From NCBI RefSeq assembly GCF_000014565.1, contig NC_008268.1, forward strand, positions 6,514,501 through 6,578,500: a stretch of DNA of 64,000 nt, read 5' to 3'. A program made the translations under genes and the position numbers. Within the stretch, counting starts at the first letter, position 1. Each line of letters starts with the position of its first letter. The notes under the pieces are model-generated. The model was not told the DNA's origin and ran no database searches. It saw nothing but the letters and a program-made list of their open reading frames with translations. Of this stretch, positions 44,661-52,381 are shown piece after piece. The DNA is from Rhodococcus jostii RHA1. Its GTDB lineage: Bacteria; Actinomycetota; Actinomycetes; Mycobacteriales; Mycobacteriaceae.

Positions 44661-46679
44661 ATGACTGAAATGACTCGGATAGATACCGTCCTGGTAGCCA
44701 ACCGCGGCGAGATCGCGGTGCGTGTGATCCGCACCCTGCGGGCCATGGGAATCCGTTCCGTCGCCGTGTTCAGCGAGGCGGACCGGGACGCGCGGCACGT
44801 CCGTGAGGCCGACACCGCGGTGCTGCTCGGCCCGGCCGCGGCCCGGGAGAGTTACCTCGTCATCGAGAAGGTGATTGCGGCGGCGCAGGCAACCGGCGCG
44901 CAGGCCATCCATCCCGGTTACGGGTTCCTGTCGGAGAACTCCAAGTTCGCCGGGGCCTGCGCGGACGCGGGAATCGCGTTCCTCGGCCCGTCCGCTCACG
45001 CGATCGAGGTGATGGGCGACAAGATCACCGCCAAGAACGCGGTGGCGAAGTTCGACGTGCCCGTCGTCCCCGGCATCGCCCGTCCCGGCCTGTCCGACGA
45101 CGAACTGATCGCGGCCGCAGGCGACATCGGATACCCCGTCCTCGTCAAGCCGTCGGCAGGTGGCGGCGGAAAGGGGATGCGACTGGTGGAGGAGCCGGGC
45201 GCACTCGCCGAGGCACTGCGCAGCGCGCGGCGGGAGGCGGCGTCGGCGTTCGGCGACGACACGCTGTTCCTCGAGCGATTCGTGCTGCGGCCCCGGCACA
45301 TCGAGGTGCAGATCCTCGCGGACGGGCACGGGAACGTCGTCCACCTCGGTGAGCGCGAATGCAGTCTGCAGCGCCGCCACCAGAAGGTCATCGAGGAGGC
45401 TCCGTCGCCGCTGCTGGACGAGGCGACGCGTGCCCGGATCGGTGAGGCCGCCTGCAACACGGCGCGCAGCGTCGACTACTCCGGAGCGGGAACGGTCGAG
45501 TTCATCGTCTCCGCCGACAAGCCCGACGAGTTCTTCTTCATGGAGATGAACACCCGGCTGCAGGTCGAGCACCCGGTCACCGAACTCGTCACGGGCCTGG
45601 ACCTCGTCGAGTGGCAGGTGCGAGTGGCCGCCGGTGAGCCGCTCGGCTTCGCCCAGGACGACATCACCCTCACCGGTCACGCCATCGAAGCCCGCGTCTA
45701 CGCCGAGGATCCGAGTCGCGGATTCCTCCCCACCGGCGGACTCGTGGCCGACGTCGTCGAACCCGCCGGCCCCGGTGTCCGGGTCGACTCCGGGCTGCAG
45801 CCCGGCACGGTGGTCGGCAGCGACTACGACCCGATGCTGGCGAAGGTCATCGCCCACGCCGACGACCGCGCCGGTGCGCTGCGCAAGCTGGACCGGGCAC
45901 TGGCCGGCACCGGTGTGCTGGGAGTGGTCACCAACATCGAGTTCGCACGCTTCCTGCTCGCCGATCCCGACGTGGTGGCCGGCAACCTCGACACCGGTCT
46001 GCTCGACCGACGGCTCGAGGACTTCGTCGCCGCGGAGGCCACCGACGCCGCCCTGGTCGCCGCTGCGGCTTTCCGCTGGTTGCAGCGCTGGCCCGAGCGG
46101 GCACAGGCGGATCCGTGGGACGTTCCCAGCGGCTGGCGGGTCGGGGTTCCCGCGCCCACCAGCATCCGGTTGTCCTCTGCCACCCGCACCGACCACGTGC
46201 GCATCACGGGCAGTCCGTCCGAGGCCACCGCGCAGGTGGAGGACGGCGACACCCTGTCCCTGACGGCGGCGCTCGACGGAACGACGCTGTCCGTGGTGAT
46301 CGACGGCAGGCGCGAAACCTACCGCGTCGCCCAGACCGACGGGCACATCTGGCTCGCCGGTTCCGACGGCACGACGATGCTGCGTGAGGTCCGCGAACTC
46401 AGTGTCCGCACCGGCGACGTCCACGCCGGCGAGGCCGAGATCACCAGCCCCATGCCCGGATCCGTCATCGCCGTCGGCGCCGAGGCAGGCGCCCACGTCA
46501 CCGCAGGCCAGAGCCTCGTCGTGGTCGAGGCGATGAAGATGGAGCACTCGCTCACCGCCCCCGTCGACGGCGTCGTCGACATCCTCGTCGCACCCGGCGA
46601 CCAGGTGATGGTCGACCAGCTGCTCGCACGAGTCACCCCGCACACCGACACCACCGACACGAAAGAAGACGCGTCATGA
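44661..46679 (+). CDS. accA1: Acyl-CoA carboxylase biotin-carrying alpha subunit (AccA1)
   Basis: A 672-residue protein joining biotin carboxylase and biotin carrier domains. The N-terminal part has [36 protein letters not shown] (ATP grasp) and [15 protein letters not shown]; the C-terminal carrier has EAMKMEH with the biotinylated lysine about 40 residues before the end. It pairs with the AccD1 protein encoded 5 bp upstream. A second in-frame ATG lies three codons on. The stop overlaps the fadE ATG. Confidence 0.9.
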   Translation: MTEMTRIDTVLVANRGEIAVRVIRTLRAMGIRSVAVFSEADRDARHVREADTAVLLGPAAARESYLVIEKVIAAAQATGAQAIHPGYGFLSENSKFAGACADAGIAFLGPSAHAIEVMGDKITAKNAVAKFDVPVVPGIARPGLSDDELIAAAGDIGYPVLVKPSAGGGGKGMRLVEEPGALAEALRSARREAASAFGDDTLFLERFVLRPRHIEVQILADGHGNVVHLGERECSLQRRHQKVIEEAPSPLLDEATRARIGEAACNTARSVDYSGAGTVEFIVSADKPDEFFFMEMNTRLQVEHPVTELVTGLDLVEWQVRVAAGEPLGFAQDDITLTGHAIEARVYAEDPSRGFLPTGGLVADVVEPAGPGVRVDSGLQPGTVVGSDYDPMLAKVIAHADDRAGALRKLDRALAGTGVLGVVTNIEFARFLLADPDVVAGNLDTGLLDRRLEDFVAAEATDAALVAAAAFRWLQRWPERAQADPWDVPSGWRVGVPAPTSIRLSSATRTDHVRITGSPSEATAQVEDGDTLSLTAALDGTTLSVVIDGRRETYRVAQTDGHIWLAGSDGTTMLREVRELSVRTGDVHAGEAEITSPMPGSVIAVGAEAGAHVTAGQSLVVVEAMKMEHSLTAPVDGVVDILVAPGDQVMVDQLLARVTPHTDTTDTKEDAS

Positions 46680-47836
46680 CCGAATTCCTTGCCACCGGCC
46701 AGCTTCCCGACGAGTACCAGCAGTTGGCGAAGACCGTCGCCGATTTCGCCAAGAACGTGGTGGCACCGGTCGCGGCGGAACACGATGCCAACCACACGTT
46801 CCCGTACGAGGTGGTGGCGGGAATGGCCGACATGGGCCTGTTCGGCCTGCCGTTCCCGGAGGAGTACGGCGGAATGGGCGGCGACTACTTCGCCCTCTGC
46901 CTGGCACTCGAAGAACTGGGCAAGGTCGACCAGAGTGTCGCGATCACCCTGGAAGCCGGCGTGTCGCTGGGTGCGATGCCGATCTACCGGTTCGGCAACG
47001 AGGAGCAGAAGCAGGAGTGGCTGCCGCAGCTGACGAGCGGCAAGAGCCTGGCCGCGTTCGGGCTCACCGAGCCGGGTGCCGGAAGCGATGCCGGCGGGAC
47101 GAAGACCACCGCGAAGTTCGACAGCGGTGAGTGGATCATCAACGGCAACAAGCAGTTCATCACCAACTCCGGCACCGACATCACCAAGCTCGTCACCGTT
47201 ACCGCGGTGACCGGTACGAAGGACGGCAAGAAGGAGATCTCCACCATCCTCGTGCCGACGTCGACGCCGGGCTTCACCGCCGAGCCGGCGTACAACAAGG
47301 TCGGCTGGAACGCCTCCGACACCCACCCGCTCACGTTCTCGGACGTGCGCGTTCCCGAGGAGAATCTGCTCGGCGAGCGTGGCCGCGGGTACGCGAACTT
47401 CCTGCGGATCCTCGACGAGGGCCGCATCGCCATCGCCGCGCTCAGCGTCGGAGCCGCCCAGGGATGCGTCGACGAGTCGGTCAAGTACGCCAAGGAACGC
47501 GAGGCGTTCGGACGGCCCATCGGCCACAACCAGGCCATCGCCTTCAAGATCGCCCGCATGGAGGCGCGCGCCCACACCGCGCGCACCGCCTATTACGACG
47601 CCGCTGCCCGGATGTTGTCCGGCAAGCCGTTCAAGAAGCAGGCCGCCATCGCCAAGCTCGTCGCCTCCGAGGCCGCGATGGACAACGCCCGGGACGCCAC
47701 CCAGATCCACGGCGGTTACGGATTCATGAACGAGTACACCGTGGCCCGGCACTACCGTGACAGCAAGATCCTGGAGATCGGCGAGGGCACCACCGAGGTG
47801 CAGCTGATGCTGATCGCGCGGGAGGCGGGCCTGTGA
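46676..47836 (+). CDS. Acyl-CoA dehydrogenase, FadE19-type (probable isovaleryl/branched-chain acyl-CoA)
   Basis: A 386-residue flavoprotein with [14 protein letters not shown] (FAD loop), the C-terminal [20 protein letters not shown] and the region [14 protein letters not shown]. In leucine breakdown an acyl-CoA dehydrogenase supplies the 3-methylcrotonyl-CoA that AccD1/AccA1 carboxylates, so isovaleryl-CoA is the likely substrate; 2-methylbutyryl-CoA is possible. ATG overlaps the accA1 stop and the stop overlaps the maoC GTG, so the genes are coupled. Confidence 0.87.
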   Translation: MTEFLATGQLPDEYQQLAKTVADFAKNVVAPVAAEHDANHTFPYEVVAGMADMGLFGLPFPEEYGGMGGDYFALCLALEELGKVDQSVAITLEAGVSLGAMPIYRFGNEEQKQEWLPQLTSGKSLAAFGLTEPGAGSDAGGTKTTAKFDSGEWIINGNKQFITNSGTDITKLVTVTAVTGTKDGKKEISTILVPTSTPGFTAEPAYNKVGWNASDTHPLTFSDVRVPEENLLGERGRGYANFLRILDEGRIAIAALSVGAAQGCVDESVKYAKEREAFGRPIGHNQAIAFKIARMEARAHTARTAYYDAAARMLSGKPFKKQAAIAKLVASEAAMDNARDATQIHGGYGFMNEYTVARHYRDSKILEIGEGTTEVQLMLIAREAGL

Positions 47837-48318
47837 CCGCGACGACCGAACCGAAGCGAATCGTCCAGCGGGGCCTGTGGTTCGAGGAGTTCGAGCTGGG
47901 AGCGGTGTACGAGCACCGTCCCGGCCGGACCGTCACGGAGGCCGACAACGTCCTCTTCACGACGCAGACGATGAACACGCAGGCACTGCACCTGGACGCC
48001 GCGTACAGCGAGAACACCCAGTTCGGTGAGCGCCTCGTCAACTCGATGTTCACCCTCTCGACCGTGGTCGGGTTGTCGGTGGCACAACTGACGCAGGGGA
48101 CGATCGTCGCGAATCTGGGGTTCTCGGAGATCAGTTTCCCGAAGCCGCTGTTCCACGGCGACACGCTCTACGCGGAGACGAAGATCGTGGACAAGCGTGA
48201 GTCGAAGAGCAGGCCCGGCGAGGGCATCGTCACGCTCGAGCACACCGGCCGCAACCAGAACGGCGACGTGGTGGCGATCGCGGTCCGCAAGACCCTCGTC
48301 CAGAAGAGGCCGTCGTGA
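47833..48318 (+). CDS. MaoC-like hydratase (Rv2499c-type)
   Basis: A 161-residue hot-dog-fold enzyme with GAVYEHRPGRTVTEADNVLF and the hydratase region DAAYSENTQFGERLVNSMFTLSTV. Next to a CitE-like lyase it probably hydrates 3-methylglutaconyl-CoA to (R)-HMG-CoA, or itaconyl-CoA to citramalyl-CoA. That role is inferred from the matching mycobacterial gene pair. GTG start overlaps the fadE stop, and the citE GTG overlaps this gene's stop. Confidence 0.82.
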   Translation: MTATTEPKRIVQRGLWFEEFELGAVYEHRPGRTVTEADNVLFTTQTMNTQALHLDAAYSENTQFGERLVNSMFTLSTVVGLSVAQLTQGTIVANLGFSEISFPKPLFHGDTLYAETKIVDKRESKSRPGEGIVTLEHTGRNQNGDVVAIAVRKTLVQKRPS

Positions 48319-49160
48319 GCTGGGAACTGCCCGGGCCCGCCTGGTTGTTCTGCCCGGCCGACCGGCCCGAACGGTATGCGAAAGCGGCTGCGGCAGCCGA
48401 CGTCGTGATCCTCGACCTCGAGGACGGGGTGGCGCCCGCGGACAAGGAAGCGGCGCGGGTCGCCCTGATCGACACCCCGCTGGATCCGGATCGCACGGTG
48501 GTGCGGGTCAATCCGGTCGGAACCGAGGACCACGAGCGCGATCTGCTGGCACTCGACGGCACCCGCTACACGAGGCTGATGCTGGCCAAGTGCGAGTCCG
48601 CCGACCAGGTGCTGTCGTTGGCGCCGCGTGAGGTGATCGCCCTCGTCGAGTCGCCTCTCGGTGCGCTCGCGGTGAGCGAGATCGCGCTCGCGGCGAGCAC
48701 GATCGGCGTGATGTGGGGCGCCGAAGATCTCGTGGCGGCGATGGGCGGTAACTCCAGTCGCCGCGAGGACGGCAGCTATCGTGACGTCGCCGATCACGTG
48801 CGGTCGTCGACACTGCTGGCCGCCAAGGCGTATCACCGGCTCGCCCTGGATTCCGTCTATCTCGACATCAAGGACCTCGACGGGTTGCGTGCCGAGGCGG
48901 TCGACGCCGTCGCCGTCGGATTCGACGTCAAGGTCGGCATCCATCCCAGCCAGATCGCGGTGATCCGGGAGGCGTACGCGCCGTCCGACGAGGACGTCGA
49001 CTGGGCCACGCGGGTTCTCGCCGCCGTCGCCGACGAACGGGGAGTCTTCGCGTTCGAGGGAAAGATGGTGGACGCGCCGGTCCTGCGTCACGCCGAGGCG
49101 ATCCTGCGCCGCTCCCAGGTCGATTCGAAGGGGAAGAGCACGTCCGAGTCCCCGCGGTAG
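48315..49160 (+). CDS. CitE-like beta-hydroxyacyl-CoA lyase (Rv2498c-type)
   Basis: A 281-residue HpcH/HpaI-CitE barrel enzyme with LFCPADRPERYAKAAAAADV, ILDLEDGVAPADKEAAR (metal-binding acidic pair region), RVNPVGTEDHERDL and MWGAEDLVAAMGG. Its mycobacterial counterpart was reported to cleave (R)-HMG-CoA in leucine catabolism and citramalyl-CoA in itaconate dissimilation. The same dual role is plausible here because the adjoining genes are in the same order. A stem-loop follows at 49169-49191. Confidence 0.83.
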   Translation: MSWELPGPAWLFCPADRPERYAKAAAAADVVILDLEDGVAPADKEAARVALIDTPLDPDRTVVRVNPVGTEDHERDLLALDGTRYTRLMLAKCESADQVLSLAPREVIALVESPLGALAVSEIALAASTIGVMWGAEDLVAAMGGNSSRREDGSYRDVADHVRSSTLLAAKAYHRLALDSVYLDIKDLDGLRAEAVDAVAVGFDVKVGIHPSQIAVIREAYAPSDEDVDWATRVLAAVADERGVFAFEGKMVDAPVLRHAEAILRRSQVDSKGKSTSESPR

Positions 49161-49168
49161 GCGGCGAA

Positions 49169-49191
49169 AGAGCGCGGAACTGCCGCGCTCT
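49169..49191 (+). terminator. Stem-loop after citE
   Basis: AGAGCGCGG (49169-49177) pairs perfectly with CCGCGCTCT (49183-49191) around a 5-nt loop, 9 bp past the stop. It partly insulates the acetoacetyl-CoA synthetase gene, whose start is 17 bp further on. Confidence 0.65.
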
Positions 49192-49208
49192 CGGGGAAGA
49201 TGGTGCCC

Positions 49209-51152
49209 ATGACTGCCGATCCGCAATGGGTGCCCACCGAATCCGACGTGCGCGACGCGGTCGTCACCGACTTCGCCCGGTTCGTCGCACGGCGCCACAG
49301 CGTCCGGGTCGACCACTACCGGGCGCTGTGGCGCTGGTCGATCGCCGACCCAGCGGCGTTCTGGCAGGACGTGTGGGACTACTTCGAGTTCCGGTCCGCC
49401 ACCGACCCCGGACCGGCCCTCGCGGACGACGCGATGCCGGGTGCCGTCTGGTTCCCCGGGGCGACCCTCAACTACGTCGACCACGTCTTCCGGAACGCCC
49501 GCCCCGGCACACCGGCGATCCTGTACGCGGGTGAGGGCGCCACCGACGTCTCCGTCGGGTGGGACGAGTTGCGGTCCGCGGTGGCGGGCCTCGCCGTGAC
49601 TCTCCGCGAGCACGGAGTCGGGGTCGGTGACCGGGTCGTCGGCTACCTCCCGAACATTCCCGAGGCCGTCGTCGCGTTCCTCGCCACGGCGTCGCTCGGT
49701 GCCGTGTGGGCCGCGTGCGGACAGGACTACTCCGCGCCGGCCGCGCTCGATCGACTGGGTCAACTGGACCCGAAAGCGTTGATCACCGCGGACGGCTACC
49801 GGTTCGGGGGCAAGGAACACGATCGGCTCGCCGCGGCCGCCGAGCTGCGCGGCGGATTGCCGTCGTCGGCCCTCACCGTGGTCGTGCCGCATCTCGATCC
49901 GGACAGTGCCGTCGACGGCGCCCTCACCTGGGCGGATGCCACCGGCCGGGACGCCGTACTCGAGTCCGTCGCCGTCCCGTTCGACCACCCGCTGTGGGTG
50001 GTGTTCTCCTCGGGGACCACGGGCCTGCCGAAGGGCATCGTGCACGGTCACGGCGGCGTCCTCCTCGAACACGTGAAGTCGCTCGCGCTCCAACTCGACA
50101 TCCGCCGCGACGACACCCTGTTCTGGTACACCAGTCCCAGTTGGATGATGTGGAACTTCCAGACGGCGGGCCTGCTGGTGGGGGCCACCATCGTCACCTA
50201 CGACGGAAGTCCGTCCTATCCGACGCCGGATGCGTTGTGGTCCTTGGTGTCACGACTGGGTGTGACCGTGGTCGGCACGAGTCCCGGCTATGTTCTCGCG
50301 TGCGACAAGGCGGGTGTGGTCCCCGTGCGCGAGCACGATCTGAGCGCACTCCGGGCGGTGGGGGTGACCGGGTCCACGCTGCCGGCGGCGTCGTCACTGT
50401 GGTTGTCCGAGAACGTCGGTCGCCGCGTTCCCGTCGTGTCGATCACCGGTGGGACCGACGTGGTGTCGGCGTTCGTCGGGGGAGCGCGGAACGTACCGGT
50501 CTGGCCGGGGGAGCTGTCCGCCCCCTGCCTGGGTGTCGCCGTCGACGCGTTCGACGAGTCGGGGCAACCGGTGCGAGGGGAGGTCGGTGAACTGGTCGTG
50601 ACGGCGCCGATGCCGTCCATGCCGGTGTCGTTCTGGAACGATCCGGACGGAAAGCGGTACCGCGAGGCATATTTCGATGTCTTCCCCGGAGTGTGGCGGC
50701 ACGGCGACTGGATCACGATCACCGATCGCGGGACCGTCCTGATGCACGGGAGGTCCGATTCCACCTTGAATCGCAACGGGATTCGGATGGGTAGCGCCGA
50801 CATCTACCAGGTGGTGGAGAAGCTCCCGGAGGTCGCCGAAGCGCTTGTCGTCGGTGTCGACCTGGCGGACGGCGGATACTGGATGCCGCTGTTCGTGGTC
50901 CTGTCGGAGGGGGCGGAACTCGACGACGCTCTGAAGCAGCGTATCCGTGCCGCGATTCGTGAGCAGGCCTCTCCGCGGCATGTGCCCGACGACATCATCG
51001 AGGCGCCCGGTATCCCGCACACCCGGACCGGCAAGAAGCTCGAGGTGCCCCTCAAGCGCATTTTCCAGGGAGCGGATGCGGGGCGCACGGTGGACCGCAG
51101 CGCCGTGGACGACCCCGGTCTGCTCGATTGGTTCGCGAGCCACGGACGGTGA
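49209..51152 (+). CDS. Acetoacetyl-CoA synthetase
   Basis: A 647-residue ANL ligase of the acetoacetate-CoA ligase type. It shows the N-terminal region FWQDVWDYFEFRSATDPGPA, P-loop [41 protein letters not shown], and the C-terminal TRTGKKLEVPLKRIFQG with the catalytic lysine. It would re-activate the acetoacetate released by HMG-CoA cleavage, replacing the scoAB CoA-transferase genes found beside the mycobacterial cluster. I prefer the ATG at 49209 over 49200 because GGGGAAG is too close to the first. Confidence 0.88.
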   Translation: MTADPQWVPTESDVRDAVVTDFARFVARRHSVRVDHYRALWRWSIADPAAFWQDVWDYFEFRSATDPGPALADDAMPGAVWFPGATLNYVDHVFRNARPGTPAILYAGEGATDVSVGWDELRSAVAGLAVTLREHGVGVGDRVVGYLPNIPEAVVAFLATASLGAVWAACGQDYSAPAALDRLGQLDPKALITADGYRFGGKEHDRLAAAAELRGGLPSSALTVVVPHLDPDSAVDGALTWADATGRDAVLESVAVPFDHPLWVVFSSGTTGLPKGIVHGHGGVLLEHVKSLALQLDIRRDDTLFWYTSPSWMMWNFQTAGLLVGATIVTYDGSPSYPTPDALWSLVSRLGVTVVGTSPGYVLACDKAGVVPVREHDLSALRAVGVTGSTLPAASSLWLSENVGRRVPVVSITGGTDVVSAFVGGARNVPVWPGELSAPCLGVAVDAFDESGQPVRGEVGELVVTAPMPSMPVSFWNDPDGKRYREAYFDVFPGVWRHGDWITITDRGTVLMHGRSDSTLNRNGIRMGSADIYQVVEKLPEVAEALVVGVDLADGGYWMPLFVVLSEGAELDDALKQRIRAAIREQASPRHVPDDIIEAPGIPHTRTGKKLEVPLKRIFQGADAGRTVDRSAVDDPGLLDWFASHGR

Positions 51153-51193
51153 GCGGCGAGTCCCTCGATGTCAGTGTCGTCGGGCGGCGAAGG

Positions 51194-51212
51194 TTAGGTT
51201 AGTCTTACTTTG
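51194..51212. promoter_or_regulatory. IdeR/DtxR-like iron box
   Basis: TTAGGTTAGTCTTACTTTG matches the IdeR consensus TWAGGTWAGSCTWACCTWA at 16 of 19 positions, including the whole left half. It begins 42 bp after the acetoacetyl-CoA synthetase stop. The only downstream genes on the plus strand are the short frames and the NRPS gene, which begins 1.17 kb further on. It suggests iron-repressed transcription of a siderophore-type synthetase. Confidence 0.6.
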
Positions 51213-51684
51213 GTTACTTGCTGGTAGAAGCATGCTCCCCGACGTCGACGCGCCGCCGAATGTGAGAAATCTCCCGTCAGCCTGCGATCGGTCACGCGTC
51301 AGCGATCGCGACTAATCGGACATCGAGAGTGCCGCGCACCGGGAGGGTGTTCCAGATGCTGGGATACAGCCGTGGTGTCGTCGGTTCACCTCCCTTCGCC
51401 GGGGGCGCGTGTCTGCGTCCTCGTGGCAGGTCAGCGGCCGATCTTCCGGAGCCCGGGTGCTCACGTGAACGTCCAAGTTTCCGTTCGAAGCGGATGCGTG
51501 ACGGGCCTGGTCGGTTATTCCCGGTGTGCAACTTCGGGTGCTCTCCATTTTGAGACCTGCGCGGGGCTTTGGTAGACACGGTGGTTGGCAAAAACTGCGG
51601 TCAGGGGGGGCAGTGAGTGTTCAACGCCGCGGCCGGTCGTCAGATCGGCTGCACCGTGCGCGGATAACAGTCGGGAGGTGGAAC

Positions 51685-51789
51685 ATGAAACTGGATACGA
51701 CAGTTGTACACCTAGCGAAATTCCGACTCTCGGTACGGTATCCGTATTCTGGTTGTACACAGTGTCCGGAATGTGGTTCGGCCTGTTGA
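51685..51789 (+). CDS. Short cysteine-rich reading frame with strong ribosome site
   Basis: A 34-codon frame starting at an ATG 6 nt after GGGAGG (51673-51678). It ends in CTQCPECGSAC, four cysteines in eleven residues. The first half is unremarkable. It might be a leader peptide whose translation senses cysteine supply, as reported for Cys-rich upstream frames in mycobacteria, or a small metal-binding protein. No homologue is recognised, so expression is unproven. Confidence 0.4.
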   Translation: MKLDTTVVHLAKFRLSVRYPYSGCTQCPECGSAC

Positions 51790-51961
51790 ATATGTGCGCG
51801 TCGAAGATCGAATTCAGGCGTGGTTCTGGAAGTATCGAGGGTTGGGTACGTCACACCGGCGCCGGTAACGGCAGTGGATCCGACACCGATGTAATTCCCG
51901 GCGCTACCGCAGAACGGTACGAACCGAGATTGTCACCACCGAGCGAGAGGAGGCCGAAGCA

Positions 51962-52063
51962 ATGGTCGCGACGATGTTTCGCTCCTACACCGGCGCCGTA
52001 GACTCGGCTCTCGACTCGGAGGATGACGAGCACCGATTGGGTGGCCGCTTGTTGGATCGATGA
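51962..52063 (+). CDS. Short reading frame in the NRPS leader
   Basis: A 33-residue frame beginning MVATMFRSYTGAVDSAL, with GAGAGGAGG ending 8 nt before the ATG, one of the best ribosome sites in the window. It ends 17 bp before another well-initiated short frame. Family unknown; translation is inferred only from the initiation signals. Confidence 0.38.
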   Translation: MVATMFRSYTGAVDSALDSEDDEHRLGGRLLDR

Positions 52064-52080
52064 GAGAACGGAGCCACGTA

Positions 52081-52274
52081 TGAACCCGCTCACCGCAAGT
52101 AGTTCGGGATGTAAGGGCCTTGGAGTGTTCAGCGTCGCAGGCAATCGGGTTTCGGACGATCGTCTGACATCGACTCCGAGTGTGGTGGAACTCTTCGATC
52201 AGCGCAGGGCGTCCCATGCCCGGCACGTCACCGCTCCGCGAGATGCTTCGAACCGGCAAGGCTTGTTCATGTGA
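52081..52274 (+). CDS. Short reading frame before the NRPS gene
   Basis: A 64-codon frame from an ATG with CGGAG 7 nt upstream, ending 107 bp before the NRPS start. The product (MNPLTASSSGCKGLG...) has no recognised domain. The bases GAGAACGGAG before its ATG recur before the NRPS TTG, so the two translation-initiation regions look related. It could be a leader peptide or chance. Confidence 0.35.
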
Positions 52275-52381
52275 TGGCGTTCATCGGAAGACCGGCCCAC
52301 GAGGTAGTCCGTGCGACCGAGAGCTACGAATCACCAAAGACACAGGCGGCAGTCGCCACGCGTTCGAGAACGGAGTAACCC

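Larger units (their letters stand above)
51153..52381 (+). other. 1.2-kb region between acetoacetyl-CoA synthetase and the NRPS gene
   Basis: No recognisable protein family is encoded here in any frame. The stretch is visibly poorer in GC than its neighbours. It holds an IdeR-like box (51194-51212), a 9-bp direct repeat GTTGTACAC (51703-51711 and 51752-51760), and three short reading frames with good ribosome sites (51685, 51962, 52081). No MbtH-type gene was found. It may be a long regulated leader for the NRPS, or contain the remains of a decayed gene. Confidence 0.6.

Noticed and set aside
51213..51960. Candidate MbtH-like gene before the NRPS
   Set aside because: None of the frames shows the conserved MbtH tryptophans or an N-P-F-D start, so no MbtH helper is encoded in this gap.
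51585..52001. 138-codon plus-strand frame in the NRPS leader
   Set aside because: Composition looks random, it has no family signature or ribosome site at its start, and it overlaps two better-initiated short frames in other phases.
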